A stretch of 64,000 bases of DNA from Leptolyngbya iicbica LK (GTDB taxonomy: Bacteria; Cyanobacteriota; Cyanobacteriia; Phormidesmidales; Phormidesmidaceae): positions 23,873-87,872 of the forward strand of contig NZ_QVFV01000012.1 of the NCBI RefSeq assembly GCF_004212215.1, in the 5' to 3' direction. Below, in pieces: positions 44,963 to 53,567 of the stretch. How positions within the stretch are numbered: position 1 is the stretch's first letter; the number at the start of each line of letters is the position of its first letter. A program made the position numbers and the translations under genes. Below the pieces are notes generated by a model that made no database searches, was not told where the DNA came from, and saw nothing but the letters and a program-made list of their open reading frames with translations.

Positions 44963-45862
44963 ATGATGAATATTTCTAAAGCAATTGCTTCATCCGTCGG
45001 CAATGGAATCGCTGATGACGCATTGAAGGATGCCGATAACGGTTTCTGGTTGCAGGCGTTGCCTCAGGCAACGCAACTTGCCTGGCAACGGCGATTTTAC
45101 TGCATTCGTTGGGTCGATCGCTTAGCCGAACAAGATCTGATTGTGCAACCCGATGGCCAAAAGTTTGCGGCCTTTCGGTTGGCTTGGCAACAGTTGTGTC
45201 GCCAGGGCTATCTGTCTGACGATCTCCAGCAATGGCCAGTGTTGCAGCAGTTAGCGACCGATTGGTTTCAGACTGACCCCGCTGGGCATCAAGCAGAAAT
45301 TGCCGCTTGGGACGAATATCTCGCCGCGATCGCTGATTACCACCAAGCTCACCTCGTAATTGCGAGCCTCCGTGACTATGAAGTCATGCTAGACCGACTG
45401 GCTGGCAGTTGCTTTCAGCTGTTGCCCGATTTGCAGGTGCATCAGCGGGCGATCGCCCGCCAGTTTGGTTGGGTCGATCAGTTCTATAACAATCTGCGCG
45501 ACTTATATGAAGATGCACAACAGGGCGTGTGCTACTTTCCGACTGAGGTGCTGACGCAGTTTGGCCTATCAAGAGCCGCGATGCTTGATTTGAGCTGCTT
45601 GCAGCAGCCGGGTTATCGCCACCTCATGCAATTTTGGGTAGAAGACTATTTGCCGCAGTTACGGCAACAACATCTGGTCTTGCTACAAGCGGAAGATCTG
45701 TCGCCAGCATGGCAACGGTTGACCGCTTGGTTTGGTCATCGCTATCGCCGCATTGAGCAGGTGATGCAAGATTGCGACTACGATTTTGTGGCGTTTGCGC
45801 AGCAATATTGGCCTCTCGTGGCGCGAGAATTGAGCATTCAGCCAGCTGCCCGGATGTCTTGA
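44963..45862 (+). CDS. divergent squalene/phytoene synthase-like protein
   Basis: From the ATG at 44963 the protein has about 299 residues. An open frame continues upstream to 44843 but its composition is poor. It is all-helical. The clearest relation is the second Asp-rich motif of squalene/phytoene synthases: QFYNNLRDLYEDAQQGVCYFPTEVLTQFGL is very like the N-x3-D-x3-ED segment with its following Tyr-Pro. The first motif is degenerate (WVDRLAEQDL, D-x5-D instead of D-x3-D). So the fold is probably shared, while prenyl-transfer activity is doubtful. It could act on another prenyl diphosphate or be a non-catalytic paralogue. No carotenoid gene adjoins it. Confidence 0.65.
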   Translation: MMNISKAIASSVGNGIADDALKDADNGFWLQALPQATQLAWQRRFYCIRWVDRLAEQDLIVQPDGQKFAAFRLAWQQLCRQGYLSDDLQQWPVLQQLATDWFQTDPAGHQAEIAAWDEYLAAIADYHQAHLVIASLRDYEVMLDRLAGSCFQLLPDLQVHQRAIARQFGWVDQFYNNLRDLYEDAQQGVCYFPTEVLTQFGLSRAAMLDLSCLQQPGYRHLMQFWVEDYLPQLRQQHLVLLQAEDLSPAWQRLTAWFGHRYRRIEQVMQDCDYDFVAFAQQYWPLVARELSIQPAARMS

Positions 45863-46028
45863 GACGGACGCTCGCCCAGGCTAGCGGGTCGAGTCTCAGA
45901 GATTGCCCTGCTCATGATCAAGAAACCTGATTTTCGTGCGGTAGCAGGCTTGCTATGGTGAAACAGGCGATCGCGCCATTTTCCCATTTGTCTTTTACCG
46001 ACCTTTTCTCGTAAGACCTCAAAACAAT

Positions 46029-46232
46029 ATGGCCGACAATTCAGTCACGGAAACTTCGCTGCCTCAGTCCACCGACGCGGCTACAGCCCCTCCCGAAGAG
46101 CCGAAACCTAGCTATGTCAAGCTGGCCATGCGCAACATGGTCCGTAAAGGGGGCAAATCACTCTTTCATTTCAGCCTGACGGTGGTGGCGCTGTTAGGGC
46201 TGTTGGTGGGGCTCTCTTATCTCACCCGTTAG
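46029..46232 (+). CDS. DUF3285 small membrane protein
   Basis: A 67-residue protein. The first 27 residues are Pro/Glu/Thr-rich and disordered. Then come KPSYVKLAMRNMVRKGGKSLFHFSLTVVALLGLLVGLSYLTR, which I recognise as DUF3285, a small cyanobacterial family. A single membrane helix lies near the C-terminus, with a basic stretch before it, so the N-terminus is probably cytoplasmic. Function is unknown. It sits 5 bp upstream of ybeY on the same strand, and the two genes are probably co-expressed. Confidence 0.85.
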   Translation: MADNSVTETSLPQSTDAATAPPEEPKPSYVKLAMRNMVRKGGKSLFHFSLTVVALLGLLVGLSYLTR

Positions 46233-46237
46233 TCGCG

Positions 46238-46768
46238 ATGGCAAATCATGAGCTCACGGTAGAAGTCGAGGTGTTTGGTGAGGCGATCGCCGAGGTTGAA
46301 GCGATCGCCCCAGCGACCACTTGGCAAACCTGGCTCCAAACCTGGCTGCGACAGCTGGCCCCCACCCTGTCACCCATCCAAGCGTACGAGCTTAGCCTGC
46401 AGTTCACCACTGATGCAGGTATTGCTGCCCTCAATCGCGATTTTCGTCAGCAAGATCGACCGACTGATGTGCTTTCCTTTGCGGGCGTCGATGATACGCC
46501 GTTGCCACTGGCCGTCCTTGCGACCATTCCCTTTAACCTGGGCGATTTGGTTATCTCGGTTGAAACGGCCCAAAAACAATGCGATGCCCATGGTCATTCC
46601 CTGAGGGAAGAGTTGGCGTGGCTGGCCGCCCATGGTCTTTTGCACTTGCTGGGTTGGGATCATCCCGATGAGGCCCAACTGCAGGCCATGTGGGCGATGC
46701 AGCGATCGCTCCTCGCCAGCGTCGGGCTGTCGCTACCAGAGTCGGCTTACGTGGCCGAAACCGGATGA
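46238..46768 (+). CDS. ybeY: endoribonuclease YbeY
   Basis: This zinc-dependent endoribonuclease acts in 16S rRNA 3'-end maturation and ribosome quality control. The 176 residues carry the zinc motif H-x3-H-x5-H in HGLLHLLGWDH, preceded by LREELAWLAA, and the earlier DVLSFAG segment with NLGDLVISVETA. The N-terminal portion before the conserved TDAGIAALNRDFRQQDRPTDVLSF is about 60 residues, normal for cyanobacteria. It is downstream of the DUF3285 gene by 5 bp and upstream of the DgkA-family gene, an order seen in other cyanobacteria as far as I recall. Confidence 0.95.
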   Translation: MANHELTVEVEVFGEAIAEVEAIAPATTWQTWLQTWLRQLAPTLSPIQAYELSLQFTTDAGIAALNRDFRQQDRPTDVLSFAGVDDTPLPLAVLATIPFNLGDLVISVETAQKQCDAHGHSLREELAWLAAHGLLHLLGWDHPDEAQLQAMWAMQRSLLASVGLSLPESAYVAETG

Positions 46769-46903
46769 GCGGAGCGCCAAGTGCATCTGGCGATCGCTGC
46801 GGCCAGGATGGTCCGAAGTCGGCAATATCACACAACAAAAAACCGCACACTGAACAACGGGAACCCGACTATCTGCACTATGCTATTGCTGCGGAGGGGC
46901 AAT

Positions 46904-46960
46904 ATGATGTCTTTACGGCAAGATCTAGCAGCGATCGCCCGCTCCTTGAGTGAAATTTAG
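46904..46960 (+). CDS. possible 18-residue leader ORF upstream of dgkA
   Basis: GGAGGGG lies 5 bp before an ATG at 46904 (a second ATG at 46907). The frame MMSLRQDLAAIARSLSEI ends in TAG 20 bp before the next start. The ribosome site is better than that of the gene behind it. It could be a leader peptide coupling translation, or chance. No homologue is known to me. Confidence 0.2.
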   Translation: MMSLRQDLAAIARSLSEI

Positions 46961-46980
46961 ACGCGACTATTTGCGCTTTT

Positions 46981-47451
46981 ATGCCGACTTCTCCTTCCTC
47001 AGTTTCCAAATCCAAGCTGCCCAGCGCCCCAGCCGAACCCGCGAACCAGTCGGTGCGACCTCCCGCGTTTCAAGTAGCGCATAATCTCGCGGTGAGCTTT
47101 CTCTATGCTGGGCAAGGCATTTATTACGCCCTGCGGACTCAGCGCAACTTTCGCATCCATGCGCTGGTGACCAGTGTCGTGATTACCCTCGGTGTCTTGC
47201 TGGAATTACCAAGAATTGACATCGCCGTGCTGGGGCTAACCTGTGGTGTGGTCATGGCTCTAGAGCTCATCAACACTGCCTTAGAGGCCGTCGTTGACCT
47301 CGCCGTCGAACAGAGCTTTCATCAACTCGCTAAGATTGCAAAAGACTGTGCGGCTGGTGCCGTGTTTATTGCGGCGCTCACGGCTATTTTTGTCGCAGTT
47401 TGCCTACTGTTGCCGCCTCTGTGGCAACAGGCACAGCCTTATCTATGGTGA
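46981..47451 (+). CDS. dgkA: diacylglycerol/undecaprenol kinase family protein (DgkA type)
   Basis: A small integral-membrane lipid kinase of 156 residues. After a polar N-terminus of about 35 residues come three helices: FQVAHNLAVSFLYAGQGIYYALRTQRNFRIHA, then LVTSVVITLGVLLELP, the catalytic region CGVVMALELINTALEAVVDLA with the conserved E-x3-N-TA-E pattern, and a final FIAALTAIFVAVCLLLPP. Gram-positive homologues phosphorylate undecaprenol and E. coli DgkA phosphorylates diacylglycerol. The substrate here is not certain. It lies between ybeY and the TrpG/PabA gene on the same strand. Confidence 0.9.
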   Translation: MPTSPSSVSKSKLPSAPAEPANQSVRPPAFQVAHNLAVSFLYAGQGIYYALRTQRNFRIHALVTSVVITLGVLLELPRIDIAVLGLTCGVVMALELINTALEAVVDLAVEQSFHQLAKIAKDCAAGAVFIAALTAIFVAVCLLLPPLWQQAQPYLW

Positions 47452-47635
47452 GGATGGGAGCGCTCAGAAAAATTAATTACCACCCATGCCTGACTTGGGT
47501 AGTCTTTGGCTTCAAGCAACCCAAAGACATCCAGCATTTGAATCGGTTGAGGCGCGTGATTTGACCCCAACCGACGAGAGCGATTCACGCCTCGACAACC
47601 CCCTAATCTTGCTTCGACTGGAGGACACCGCAGTC

Positions 47636-48244
47636 ATGATTGTGGTCATCGATAATTACGACAGCTTTACTTACAACCTGGTGCAATATCTAGGCGAACT
47701 GGGGCAATCGTTCCCCGTGGCGCAGGATATCCGGGTGTACCGCAACGACGAAATCACGGTGGATGAATTGGCGGCGTTGGCCCCTGACGGCATTGTGATT
47801 TCTCCCGGGCCAGGACGTCCCGACGATGCGGGCATTTCCCTAGAACTGATTCGCCAGTTGGGGCCGAGTGTGCCAATTTTGGGCGTATGCCTGGGACATC
47901 AAAGTATCGGCCAAGTTTTTGGCGGCACCGTGACCGCAGCGGCTGAACTGATGCATGGCAAGACGTCACCCATTCACCATACGGGGCAGGGCGTTTTTGC
48001 TGGACTGGACAATCCGTTTACCGCCACGCGCTATCACAGTCTCGTCATCGAAAAAGCAACCTGTCCTGAAGTCCTTGAAATTACCGCCTGGGTTGAGGAT
48101 GGGGCCATTATGGGGGTGCGCCATCGAGCATATCCCCACATTCAAGGGGTGCAGTTCCACCCGGAGAGTGTGCTGACGGAGTCGGGCAAGGTGCTGCTGG
48201 GCAACTTTTTACAGGAACTGAAGACCGCGATCACCACTGCGTAA
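47636..48244 (+). CDS. glutamine amidotransferase of anthranilate/aminodeoxychorismate synthase (TrpG/PabA)
   Basis: This subunit supplies ammonia from glutamine to chorismate-using enzymes for tryptophan or folate synthesis. I chose ATG 47636, with GGAGG 11 bp upstream. The product of 202 residues begins at the conserved [18 protein letters not shown]. The open frame reaches back to 47486 but without homology. The catalytic triad is seen: nucleophile Cys in [11 protein letters not shown], and His and Glu in [20 protein letters not shown] is the oxyanion region. The TrpE or PabB partner is not in the window, so TrpG and PabA cannot be told apart. Many cyanobacteria use one protein for both. 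Confidence 0.93.
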   Translation: MIVVIDNYDSFTYNLVQYLGELGQSFPVAQDIRVYRNDEITVDELAALAPDGIVISPGPGRPDDAGISLELIRQLGPSVPILGVCLGHQSIGQVFGGTVTAAAELMHGKTSPIHHTGQGVFAGLDNPFTATRYHSLVIEKATCPEVLEITAWVEDGAIMGVRHRAYPHIQGVQFHPESVLTESGKVLLGNFLQELKTAITTA

Positions 48245-48453
48245 CCCTTTAGCCAGTTCAGTTCAATTCCTTTGGAGTCAGCCAGGATCACCAGCACTTA
48301 CATTGACTGGGGCCGACCGACTCTGGCAGCCAAGATTGGGTTGCTGACGGCTGACCGGCTCTTGTGAATGACAGCGGGGGCTAATCATCGCTATTCTGAG
48401 TGGGTGAAGTTCCCAAAGCGGTGAAGCGGTGAATCGTCCCCCTCAGCACTGAT

Positions 48454-49116
48454 ATGACAAATCAAAGTATTGGCCTTGAGCCTGGGTTGTATGACTACTT
48501 GCTGCAAGTGTCGCTGCGAGAGCATCCGGTGTTAACTGAGTTGCGTCAAGTGACAGCCCAGCACGCCATGGGGCAAATGCAGATCGCTCCAGAGCAAGGC
48601 CAGTTTATGGCGTTGTTAGTTCAGTTAATGGGGGTGCGGCGAGCGCTAGAGGTGGGCGTCTTTACGGGCTATAGTGCCTTAGCGGTGGCGCTGGCCCTAC
48701 CCAACGGTGGACAACTCATCGCGTGTGATGTGAGCGAAGAGTACACCGCGATCGCTCAGCAGTATTGGCAAAAGGCGGGCGTTGCCAACAAGATTGACCT
48801 GCGGTTAGCGCCCGCTACCGAAACCCTTCAACATCTGATTGACGCTGGCCAAAGCAACACCTTTGACTTTGCGTTTATCGACGCCGATAAGAGCAATTAC
48901 GACACCTATTACGAACAAGCGCTGCAGTTAGTGCGAGCGGGGGGTGTGATTGCGATCGACAATGTGCTTTGGTACGGTCGCGTCGCCGATGCAACCGTCA
49001 ACGACAATCGCACCGAAAAAATTCGTGCTTTGAATCAGAAACTACACCAGGACGATCGCATTGATCTGAGCCTGTTGCCCATCGGCGATGGTGTCACTCT
49101 GGCCCGGAAGCGTTGA
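48454..49116 (+). CDS. SAM-dependent O-methyltransferase (class I, catechol/caffeoyl-CoA type)
   Basis: A 220-residue methyltransferase of the family that includes plant caffeoyl-CoA O-methyltransferase and cyanobacterial homologues. Visible are ALEVGVFTGYSALAVALAL (motif I), ACDVSEEYTAIAQQYW, FDFAFIDADKSNYDTYYEQAL and GGVIAIDNVLWYGRVAD, with metal-binding Asp residues in DADK and DN. These enzymes act on catechol-like substrates using Mg2+. The cyanobacterial Synechocystis relative accepts hydroxycinnamates in vitro. The natural substrate is unknown. It starts at ATG 48454 after a 209-bp gap without obvious features. Confidence 0.9.
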   Translation: MTNQSIGLEPGLYDYLLQVSLREHPVLTELRQVTAQHAMGQMQIAPEQGQFMALLVQLMGVRRALEVGVFTGYSALAVALALPNGGQLIACDVSEEYTAIAQQYWQKAGVANKIDLRLAPATETLQHLIDAGQSNTFDFAFIDADKSNYDTYYEQALQLVRAGGVIAIDNVLWYGRVADATVNDNRTEKIRALNQKLHQDDRIDLSLLPIGDGVTLARKR

Positions 49117-49195
49117 TAGCTGAACGCGATCGTGCCTCAGCTATTCCCCATCTATGCCGCGTTCTTAGGCCACTGGTTGGCCGCTCAGCAGAGCA

Positions 49196-49855
49196 CTATT
49201 GCCCCCCGATCGCCGCCTGCTGGCTGGAATACATTGCGCGTAAGACTAACGCCGGATCCACCCAATTATCGTTATATTTCAAGCCCCAGTGCAGGTGCGG
49301 TCCGGTGGTGCGGCCCGTCATCCCGATGCGCCCAATCCGCATCCCCGTATCAACCAATTGCCCTTCGCGAATGCGCAAACCGCCCTCATTATCGAGCATG
49401 TAGCGGCCGCTGCCGTCTTGGGTGACATAGCCCTGCATGTGGCAGTAAATGTGCATCCAATTGCCTGACTGCACCACCACCGACGTGCCGCAGGAACTAT
49501 CATCGGAAACTTCAATCACCTGGCCGCCCCACCAACTGCGAATGTAGCTGCCGGAAGGAGCCGCCATATCTAACCCATAGTGAAAGCGCTGGTCACCCCC
49601 GTAAGGGTCAGACCGATAGCCAAACGGTGACGTATACGCTTGAAAGTTTTCTACCGGGAAGGAGGCTTGTTGCCATTGAGTATTGGCGGCTGAGAGCGGG
49701 TCTAATGCCTGCGTCGGGGCAGCCTGTCCCAAGTTTAAGAAAACGACGATCGCAGCCGCGAGTAAGCCGCCTGCTAGCTGCCACACTCTAACCATAGAGC
49801 GTGCTCTTAGAGTCAAAATGGCATCCAAACGCCGAGAACGAATCCAACGCTTCAT
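49196..49855 (-). CDS. M23 family metallopeptidase (LytM-like)
   Basis: This cell-wall endopeptidase-like protein has about 219 residues from the ATG at 49855. A frame continues upstream to 49900 through a TTG. The N-terminus is basic and followed by a hydrophobic segment (WQLAGGLLAAAIVVFLNLG) ending near APTQA, so it is exported or membrane-anchored. The peptidase domain shows the zinc ligands in HYGLDM (H-x3-D) and HLHWG (H-x-H), with FQAYTSPFGYRSDPYGG before them. All LytM zinc ligands are present, so it is probably active on peptidoglycan cross-links. It is convergent with the methyltransferase gene. Confidence 0.88.
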   Translation of the reverse strand: MKRWIRSRRLDAILTLRARSMVRVWQLAGGLLAAAIVVFLNLGQAAPTQALDPLSAANTQWQQASFPVENFQAYTSPFGYRSDPYGGDQRFHYGLDMAAPSGSYIRSWWGGQVIEVSDDSSCGTSVVVQSGNWMHIYCHMQGYVTQDGSGRYMLDNEGGLRIREGQLVDTGMRIGRIGMTGRTTGPHLHWGLKYNDNWVDPALVLRAMYSSQQAAIGGQ

Positions 49856-50300
49856 AGTGCAGAACCAGGGCGATATCAAAAATAGAAGAGCAAAATTCAA
49901 CGATCGCTGAAACTCATGACGACTAAGAATAGCCCAGCTTGGTCAAAGTGACACTGCTAAAAGAGGCACAGCAAAACTGATTGGCGATCGCTCCCCGCAA
50001 CAGGACGACAGGAAAAATATGGCTAAATTCAATCGGTCGGTCACGCCAAGGAATGATTGCAGTCGGTTGACCGCAAAAGTCACGACCGCAAAAATTTACA
50101 TCATGATACAGAGTCCTGAATTGGGGATCAGGGAAAATTGTCGCTTGGCTCCGATTGAGTCCCCTGTGATCAACTGAGGCCCAGTTAACTCGCCAGCAAC
50201 TGGGCTGACCGTCAGTTCAGAGACTGCTTTGAGGCGGCGTAATTGCGGGAAAAAAGGCCACACACAGTACCCTAAAGCCAAGGGGGCAGATGGCTAGGCA
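49856..50300. other. 445-bp divergent gap
   Basis: I see no gene, strong hairpin or clear operator. A short frame at 50096-50281 on the minus strand lacks family features. The region should contain the promoters of the LytM-like gene and the antiporter gene. Confidence 0.5.
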
Positions 50301-52067
50301 ATGTACCGGCAACAGACAGATGTCCCCACCGATGAAGTGAAGGAGTCGACGGTGGCCGCAGAACATCAGTTTGTACTGGACCTAACGGTGGCGTTAGGGG
50401 CTTCAGCCGTCAGTGGATATGTTGCGAATCGGCTGCGACAACCAGCCCTGTTGGGGTATTTAGCGGCGGGGTTACTAATCGGCCCGTCGGGGTTTCGATT
50501 GCTGAATGACGTGCAGCAAATTGAAGAATTGGCCGAAATCGGCGTCGCGTTTTTGCTGTTTGCGCTGGGGGTTGAGTTTTCCCTCGCAGAACTGCGGCGG
50601 GTGCAAAAAATCGCCGTCCAAGGCAGCCTCTGGCAGATGGGGCTCACCACTGTACTCGTGTCTGTGGTGTCGATCTTGACCGGGTGGGCGACGTCGCCGC
50701 TGCAAGGAGTTTTTCTCGGCTTCGTGCTGTCTCTGTCTTCTACAGCAGTCGTGCTCAAGCTTTTGACCGAGCGCGGCGAAACCGTGGCAGTACACGGTCA
50801 ACTAATGTTGGCGTTGCTCATTGCCCAAGACCTTGCATTGGGGTTGATGCTGGCGTTTTTGCCTGCCCTCGTTCAGCCAGAGCGGTTTTGGGTTGTTTTA
50901 CTCGCCGCAGTGTTGAAGTTCACGCTGTTTTTAGGGGGCGCGATCGCGGTCGGGCGGTGGTGCATTCCTCGTTTGATGCGCACTGTGGCTGCCACCGAGA
51001 GCCAGGAATTATTTTTGCTCACCACGATCGCGCTGTGTCTAGGCATTGCGTGGATTACCTCCATCCTGGGGCTGTCGATTGAGCTGGGGGCCTTTGTGGC
51101 GGGGCTCATGGTCGCCGAAGTGGACTATTCAGAACAGGCGTTGGGGCGCGTTTTACCGCTGCGCGATACCTTTGCCTGTCTCTTTTTTGCCTCGGTCGGC
51201 ATGCTGATCGACCCACAAGTGTTGTTAAACAACTGGGTGATTATTTTAGAACTGGTGACAGTGGTGATGGTAGGTAAAGCGCTGATTATTTTGCCGATCA
51301 TTCTGCGGTTTGGCTATTCCTTCAAAACGGCGCTGTTAGTAAGTGTCGGGCTCAACCAAATTGGCGAATTTTCCTTTGTGCTGTCATTGCAGGGGTTGGA
51401 ACTGGGCTTGATCAGTGATCAGCAGTATCTGTTGTTGTTGGGCACGACGGCCATCACCTTGGTGCTAACGCCAGCGTGGCTCAACAGTGCGCCGTGGTTG
51501 ACGCGATCGCTACAAAAAATTCCCGCCGTTGATCGCTGGCTCAGTCAAATGGCGGAGCCCAAGCTGCTGTCGGTGCCTGACACCTTAGCCGAACATGTGA
51601 TTGTGGCGGGCTATGGGCGCGTGGGCCAAGTCCTGGTGAATATTTTGCTCAATCGCGGCTACAAGGTACTGGTGATTGAGAACAGTGAAGCGGCCATTCA
51701 AAAGCTACGCCATCGACGCATTCCCTACATTTATGGCGATGCTGACGCTGAACAGGTGCTCGAAAAAACTCACCTGCCCCAAGCCAAGGCCATGGCGATT
51801 GCCCTGCCCGACCCCGCGAGCACGCGGTTATTGCTGCAGCGGGCGTTAGCGCGATCGCCCCACCTCGACATCATTGCCCGTTCTCATACCGACCGCGAAA
51901 TTGATCTGTTGACCCAGATTGGCGCACGGGAAGTGGTGCAACCCGAATTTGAAGCGGCGATGGAATTGGGCGCACACCTGCTGCGATCGCTCGGCGAAGA
52001 TACCGTGGGCATTCAGCAAGTGTTAAACAACATTCGCCGCGATCGCTATCAAAGTGTCCGTAGCTAA
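50301..52067 (+). CDS. CPA2-family cation:proton antiporter with TrkA-N (RCK) domain
   Basis: A 588-residue KefB/KefC-like membrane protein. The N-terminal 400 residues contain about 12 helices, with family motifs RQPALLGYLAAGLLIGPSGF, IGVAFLLFALGVEFSLAELR, SLSSTAVVLKLL, FVAGLMVAEVDYSEQ, LFFASVGMLIDP and GLNQIGEFSFVLS. Residues about 430-560 are a Rossmann RCK domain (HVIVAGYGRVGQVLVNILL, YGDADAEQVL). This kind of protein exchanges K+ or Na+ for H+ under nucleotide control. It lacks a C-terminal RCK-C domain. The start could be a little downstream (for example the VAAEHQF region). Confidence 0.93.
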   Translation: MYRQQTDVPTDEVKESTVAAEHQFVLDLTVALGASAVSGYVANRLRQPALLGYLAAGLLIGPSGFRLLNDVQQIEELAEIGVAFLLFALGVEFSLAELRRVQKIAVQGSLWQMGLTTVLVSVVSILTGWATSPLQGVFLGFVLSLSSTAVVLKLLTERGETVAVHGQLMLALLIAQDLALGLMLAFLPALVQPERFWVVLLAAVLKFTLFLGGAIAVGRWCIPRLMRTVAATESQELFLLTTIALCLGIAWITSILGLSIELGAFVAGLMVAEVDYSEQALGRVLPLRDTFACLFFASVGMLIDPQVLLNNWVIILELVTVVMVGKALIILPIILRFGYSFKTALLVSVGLNQIGEFSFVLSLQGLELGLISDQQYLLLLGTTAITLVLTPAWLNSAPWLTRSLQKIPAVDRWLSQMAEPKLLSVPDTLAEHVIVAGYGRVGQVLVNILLNRGYKVLVIENSEAAIQKLRHRRIPYIYGDADAEQVLEKTHLPQAKAMAIALPDPASTRLLLQRALARSPHLDIIARSHTDREIDLLTQIGAREVVQPEFEAAMELGAHLLRSLGEDTVGIQQVLNNIRRDRYQSVRS

Positions 52068-52178
52068 ACTGATGCCTCCTGACCCGGCCCATTGGTTGGA
52101 TGGGCGATCGCGGCTTTGCCAAAGCCCCCACCGTTTTTGATTACAATCAAGGCGCATTGGTTCATTATTGACGCGGTT

Positions 52179-52526
52179 ATGCACAGCGACATCATTCAAA
52201 CCGTCACTTCTTCCGAAGAGTCCATCGTGCTGTTTGAAATGAGCGATTCTCGGGGCAAAATGACCGCTGCTTCGCGGCATCCTCAAGAGCTCGCCACCAA
52301 ATCAGCCCAAGCCCTTGGCCAAGCGATGGGCACCATTCACGCCCTGGCTAATCGCACCTCCGAAACGCTGGCTAAGTTGCCCCAACCGCCAGCCACCTGC
52401 GAAGTCGAATTTGGGATCAAAGTGGATGCTCAAGCAGGGGTTTTGGTCAGCAACTCTGCCGAGGCGAGCAACTTGCGGATTAAATTTGTGTGGGTGCCTA
52501 CCCCCTCTAAACCTGCCTCAGAATAG
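52179..52526 (+). CDS. Trypco1 (CU044_2847 family) protein
   Basis: A 115-residue protein beginning MHSDIIQTVTSSEESIVLFEM. Its C-terminal half, CEVEFGIKVDAQAGVLVSNSAEASNLRIKFVW, is the hallmark of the trypsin-co-occurring domain 1 family (CU044_2847). In other bacteria this domain travels with trypsin-like proteases or NTPases in predicted conflict systems. No protease or NTPase gene adjoins it here; its neighbours are an antiporter and a Crp/Fnr regulator. The ATG at 52179 is preferred over upstream frame extension to 52092. The activity is unknown. Confidence 0.75.
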   Translation: MHSDIIQTVTSSEESIVLFEMSDSRGKMTAASRHPQELATKSAQALGQAMGTIHALANRTSETLAKLPQPPATCEVEFGIKVDAQAGVLVSNSAEASNLRIKFVWVPTPSKPASE

Positions 52527-52566
52527 GCACGACAGCGATCGTGCAATCATCTTGTGGGCAGGATTG

Positions 52567-53262
52567 CTAAAGGTACATGCGGCTCCAACCGCTGGTGCGT
52601 AACTGCTCAAGCTGCACAATCAAGTAACGCTGCTCAGTTTGTAGCCAGCCTTCTGCTTTGAACTCTTTGAGTAAACGCGTGACCGTCACTCGGGTGGTGC
52701 CAATCGCCGTGGCTAGTTGGTGATGGGTCAAGCGCACCGGAATTCGCACCCCACCGGGCTCGACTTGTCCGAACTCATGGGCAATTAATAGCAGCAATTG
52801 ACGGAGGCGATCGCCGACTAATCGCTGCCCCGCGATCGCCAGCCACGCTTCTGACTGTTGCAGCCGTCGCATCAAATGACGACAAATTCCTGCTAGCAAT
52901 AGGGGAGATGCTTCCACTTCCGCCGTCGGTAACGGTAAGACATCCACATCGGTCAGAGCGGTGGCCCAAAAGGGATCCACAATCGTAAAAGGTAAGCCAA
53001 TAGGCATCGACGGCCCCGCCAAGCCCAACAGCGTTTCACTGCCATCGGGTTGAATGGTGTAAAGCTGCACCACCCCTCGACAGACAATCAGCACTTCGCT
53101 CATCTTTAAGGGCATCGTGCGCCCGGCCGCATACGGCGTTAGCGTTCGTTCTCGGTAGAGCTGCTCTAACACTGCCACAAAACCATCCTGAGATGACAGA
53201 TGCTGAGCAGTGTGGGGGCGCAAAGAGGAGTTGACAGACACAGCTGATTGACCTGAGAACAA
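52567..53262 (-). CDS. Crp/Fnr-family transcriptional regulator
   Basis: A 231-residue regulator with an N-terminal cNMP-like barrel (about 25-120; LKMSEVLIVCRGVVQLYTIQPDGSETLLGLAGPSMPIG), a dimerisation helix, and a winged helix-turn-helix LTHHQLATAIGTTRVTVTRLLKEFKAEGWLQ. The recognition helix TTRVTVTRLL is nearly the same as that of the nitrogen regulator NtcA (STRVTVTRLL), so its DNA site may resemble GTA-N8-TAC. The sensor half differs from NtcA, so I do not call it NtcA. The ligand is unknown. The gene is convergent with the Trypco1 gene, 40 bp apart. Confidence 0.88.
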   Translation of the reverse strand: MFSGQSAVSVNSSLRPHTAQHLSSQDGFVAVLEQLYRERTLTPYAAGRTMPLKMSEVLIVCRGVVQLYTIQPDGSETLLGLAGPSMPIGLPFTIVDPFWATALTDVDVLPLPTAEVEASPLLLAGICRHLMRRLQQSEAWLAIAGQRLVGDRLRQLLLLIAHEFGQVEPGGVRIPVRLTHHQLATAIGTTRVTVTRLLKEFKAEGWLQTEQRYLIVQLEQLRTSGWSRMYL

Positions 53263-53567
53263 TAGTTAAATATCCGCCGATGACCACTGTTAGCTTGGGC
53301 GGGCGCTGGGCGATCGCCTTACCCCAAAACTGCCATTGGGTACACCTTGCCTAAATATTTCTATCTGTCATGGTCAGCAATCATGCTTAAGGGCAGGCGA
53401 ATCTGTGTTTAACAGCGGGTTAACATTTCATCAAAGATAGAGAACTGCGGTTGGGGGCGATTCTCGCCCGATAGGAATGAGTGCTCTATGGCGTCAAAAT
53501 GCTGGCTGATATCTGTGCTCCGGACCTCATCAGCTCATGGTTGGTTGCTTGCCAACCAACAGCAGTG
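53263..53567. other. 305-bp gap upstream of the Crp/Fnr gene
   Basis: There is no gene. It contains the promoter side of the Crp/Fnr gene, including AT-rich AGTTAAATATCC at 53264-53275, and the 3' side of the HMCES gene. No strong terminator was seen. Confidence 0.45.
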
